Assembly: GCA_000023185.1 (NCBI GenBank) | Contig: CP001623.1 | Span: 764,925-828,924, forward strand | Direction: 5' to 3' | Source: Rhizobium leguminosarum bv. trifolii WSM1325 | GTDB taxonomy: Bacteria; Pseudomonadota; Alphaproteobacteria; Rhizobiales; Rhizobiaceae | DNA length: 64,000 nucleotides | Part shown: piece after piece, positions 61,885 through 64,000 of the stretch | How the letters are laid out: the number at the start of each line of letters is the position of its first letter | How positions within the stretch are numbered: position 1 is the first letter of the stretch | Translations under genes and position numbers: made by a program | The notes under the pieces: generated by a model | Databases searched by the model: none | What the model was told of the DNA's origin: nothing | The model's input: only the letters and a program-made list of their open reading frames with translations

Positions 61885-63210
61885 ATGGGCGATACGGTCG
61901 AAGCCTCCTGGTTTGCCGAAAAAATAGCCGACCGCAGTATCAGGGGGATCGCTCTCGAAACGAGCGCGCTGATCCGTGCCGGTGTCCTGCCCATTGGGAC
62001 GCGCCTGCCGGCGATCCGCGATATCGCTTACGAATTGCATGTCAGCCCGGCGACGATCTCCGAAGCCTGGAGCGAATTGCGGCGGCAGAAGATCATCAGC
62101 GGCCGGGGGCGCAACGGCACCTGGGTCAGCGGTGACCGCTTTGTCGCCAAGCCGGAACGCCTCGCCAGCTCGGGAAATTATGCGGCAGGTGTGCTCGACC
62201 TCACCTTAGCCGGGCCGGATGCAGCACTTCTTCCGCGGCTCGCCGAAGCGATGGCCTATGGCGCGTCCGTCGATGACCTCAACAGCTATGAGCGCAGCCG
62301 GATCGTCCCTGAGTTGAAGGACGCCGTTTCAGAGCGATGGCCCTATGAGGCGGAAGCCTTTCTGGCGACCAATGGCGGTTACAACGCCGTCTATACGATA
62401 TTGCATGCACTGGTTTCCTCGGGTTCGTCGGTCGCGATCGAACATCCGACCGGGATGCGGCTGCTCGATATTCTGGAAGATCTCGGCGTAAAAATCATCC
62501 CTGTCGCCTGCGACGGCGAAGGCCCGCTGCCGGATTCGCTGCGCGAAGCATTGCAGCAACGTCCGGCGGCTTTCCTGTTCCAGCCGCGGTTGCATTCGGT
62601 GACCGGCGTTACGGTCAGTTCATCCCGCCTCGATCAGCTCGGCGATGTGCTGGAAGACAGCGATACGCTTATCATCGAGGATGACGGCGTCGGCGACGTG
62701 TCGGCGGCACCTCCGCAGTCGCTCGGCGACCGATTTGCGGAGCGGACGATCCATATCCTCTCACTCTCGAAAAGCCTCGGCCCGGATCTGCGTCTCGCAG
62801 TTCTGTCGAGTTCCGCGCCGATCGTCGACCAGATCCAGTCTTACCGTTCCTTCAGCGCCGGCTGGACCAGCCGTATCGTGCAAGGTGCCGCCGCCTGGCT
62901 ATTGCGCGATCCGGCAACCTGGCAGCTTATCGCCGAGGCGCGCGAGATCTATCGGCAGAGGCGCGACGCTCTTGCCGATGCGCTCAGCGAACGGGGAATA
63001 CCGATACCACCAAGCCAGGGCCTGTGCCTCTGGGTGCCCGTCGTCTCCGAACCATTCGCGATGGTGACGCTTGCCGCACGCAATATCGCCGTCAACCCGG
63101 GCAGCAAATTCTCCGTCCTGCCAAGCAGTCATATTCGCGTGGCGACCAGCACGCTCAGCGATCGCTGCGAGGAAGCCGCCGATGCGATCGCGCTGGCTCA
63201 TGCGCCGTGA
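61885..63210 (+). CDS. MocR-type regulator (GntR winged helix fused to aminotransferase-like domain)
   Basis: A 441-residue regulator. The GntR winged helix is at about residues 20-75 (GVLPIGTRLPAIRDIAYELHVSPATISEAWSELRRQKI), followed by a fold-type-I aminotransferase domain (FLATNGGYNAVYTILHAL, PAAFLFQPRLHSVTGVTVSSSRL, LIIEDDGVGDVS, and the PLP lysine in LSLSKSLGPDLRLAV, about residue 296). Such proteins sense PLP with amino compounds. It diverges from the PhtD-like gene across 98 bp and likely controls that operon. GTTCAA/TTGAAC arms at 61827 and 61861 are candidate sites. Confidence 0.92.
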   Translation: MGDTVEASWFAEKIADRSIRGIALETSALIRAGVLPIGTRLPAIRDIAYELHVSPATISEAWSELRRQKIISGRGRNGTWVSGDRFVAKPERLASSGNYAAGVLDLTLAGPDAALLPRLAEAMAYGASVDDLNSYERSRIVPELKDAVSERWPYEAEAFLATNGGYNAVYTILHALVSSGSSVAIEHPTGMRLLDILEDLGVKIIPVACDGEGPLPDSLREALQQRPAAFLFQPRLHSVTGVTVSSSRLDQLGDVLEDSDTLIIEDDGVGDVSAAPPQSLGDRFAERTIHILSLSKSLGPDLRLAVLSSSAPIVDQIQSYRSFSAGWTSRIVQGAAAWLLRDPATWQLIAEAREIYRQRRDALADALSERGIPIPPSQGLCLWVPVVSEPFAMVTLAARNIAVNPGSKFSVLPSSHIRVATSTLSDRCEEAADAIALAHAP

Positions 63211-63264
63211 ACGGCTGGGCCGCACCAGGTCTCTGATCCCCGTTCATTCCGCGCAAGTCCGGAA

Positions 63265-63987
63265 CTACTTTCCCTCAAGCCATTCCTGCAGTTCTGCCTC
63301 AGCCCGCTCCAGAGCGCTGTAGTTCAGGAGTTTGCGCAGGAAAGCGACGGTGACGGCGCGGGCGCGCAAATTGAAGCGGCCGTCCTCGTGGTCGTCGCCG
63401 GCGCTCTGGTAGACGTCGAGCTTGTCGTAGAGCTGCTGCAGGCGGTTCTGCACGCTGCGCAGGGAAAGGCCCCGACGTTTGGCGATGGCCCGGTCGGTGA
63501 GGCCGAGCGCGATATCGACAAGGATCTCGTATTCGGAATCGGTAAAGCCGTTCGTCTGGCCGAGGCTCTTTTGCTGCAGGCCCCGCACCTCGCGGTCGAT
63601 GACGCACTGGCTCTCGATGAAGATCGAGCGCAGCGCAAGCTTCAGCCGCTCGTCGGAGGCGGATTTCAGCACATAGCCATAGGCGGCGCCATCCGGCACG
63701 ATGCGCGAGACGCCCCGTACGTAGGCCTCGTCCGAGTAATTCGACCAGAACAGGATGCGGGTCTCCGGCCGCTCCTTCCAGATGGTGCGCGCCGCCTCGA
63801 TGCCGTTGCGGTTTGCCATCTGCAGGTCCATGACGATATGCGCCGACTTGTGGTCGCGGGCGAGCTTCTCGCCGACGGTTCCATTCTCCGCCTCGATCAC
63901 CGTATCGCATTCCGGCAGAGCCGCGTTGACCGCCTCGTGCAGATAGGACCGGTGCAGCGGGTCGTCCTCGACGATCAGAACCTTCAT
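63265..63987 (-). CDS. Response regulator, receiver plus LuxR-type DNA-binding domain
   Basis: A 240-residue two-component regulator. The receiver domain (about residues 1-120) has MKVLIVEDD at the acidic pocket and the phospho-acceptor Asp in AHIVMDLQM. The LuxR/NarL helix-turn-helix spans about 148-200 (FTDSEYEILVDIALGLTDRAIAKRRGLSLRSVQNRLQQLYDKL). GGAGAAGGGC precedes the ATG at the right edge. Its kinase is not in the window, unless it lies immediately upstream beyond the edge. Confidence 0.9.
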   Translation of the reverse strand: MKVLIVEDDPLHRSYLHEAVNAALPECDTVIEAENGTVGEKLARDHKSAHIVMDLQMANRNGIEAARTIWKERPETRILFWSNYSDEAYVRGVSRIVPDGAAYGYVLKSASDERLKLALRSIFIESQCVIDREVRGLQQKSLGQTNGFTDSEYEILVDIALGLTDRAIAKRRGLSLRSVQNRLQQLYDKLDVYQSAGDDHEDGRFNLRARAVTVAFLRKLLNYSALERAEAELQEWLEGK

Positions 63988-64000
63988 TGCGCCCTTCTCC

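Overview
The window looks like accessory DNA (plasmid, chromid or second-chromosome type) from a Rhizobium/Agrobacterium-like alphaproteobacterium. The basis is high GC with strong GC3 in genes, densely packed operons joined by ATGA/GTGA/TTGA overlaps, eight complete or partial ABC import systems each with its own local regulator, and protein families typical of Rhizobiales. I see no rRNA, tRNA, CRISPR array, insertion sequence or replication gene.

Layout. 1-2084 (minus): the start of a DppC-like gene, a DppB-like permease and an EamA exporter. 2358-4385: small genes (an unknown protein, a NUDIX hydrolase, a 55-residue CxxC protein) and a thioredoxin-fold oxidoreductase. 4440-12647 (minus): a DeoR regulator, sugar kinase, sugar ABC importer, SIS isomerase/deaminase (AgaS type) and GatZ/AgaZ, forming an amino-sugar operon. 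12836-15115: a GH4 alpha-galactosidase with a divergent AraC regulator. 15238-21210 (minus): a PotABCD-like importer, a creatinase-like M24 protein without metal ligands and a flavin reductase. 21817-25761 (plus): an amino-acid binding protein, permease, TIM-barrel epimerase and GntR regulator. These last two blocks diverge from a 606-bp region that holds two consensus sigma-54 promoters facing away from each other, a perfect 24-bp palindrome and an IHF-type site. 25917-28775 (minus): a GGDEF-EAL protein and an HD-GYP protein, both for cyclic di-GMP. 29136-31161: a HisKA_2-type sensor kinase and a small monooxygenase-like protein. 31241-37773: a LacI regulator with twin operators, a sugar ABC importer and a GH63-like glycosidase. 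37840-38255: a ParD-like antitoxin with a palindromic operator and a decayed ParE. 38287-42035 (minus): a Rad50/Mre11-like pair. 42343-46422 (minus): an aldehyde dehydrogenase, a ThDP enzyme and a membrane-anchored unknown. 46784-53956: an RraA-like protein, an IclR regulator and a complete oligopeptide-type ABC importer. 54030-61786 (minus): a tail-specific protease, a MEKHLA protein, an M20 amidohydrolase, a polar amino-acid ABC importer and a PhtD-like protein, with a divergent MocR regulator (61885-63210). 63265-63987: a LuxR-type response regulator.

Most of the window is therefore a set of scavenging modules of the form regulator plus importer plus enzymes. The least ordinary observations are the paired sigma-54 promoters at 21.2-21.8 kb, the metal-ligand-less M24 protein they would control, and an exact 33-bp direct repeat at 46,677 and 54,397 (inside the protease gene) that brackets the IclR/RraA/oligopeptide transporter block.
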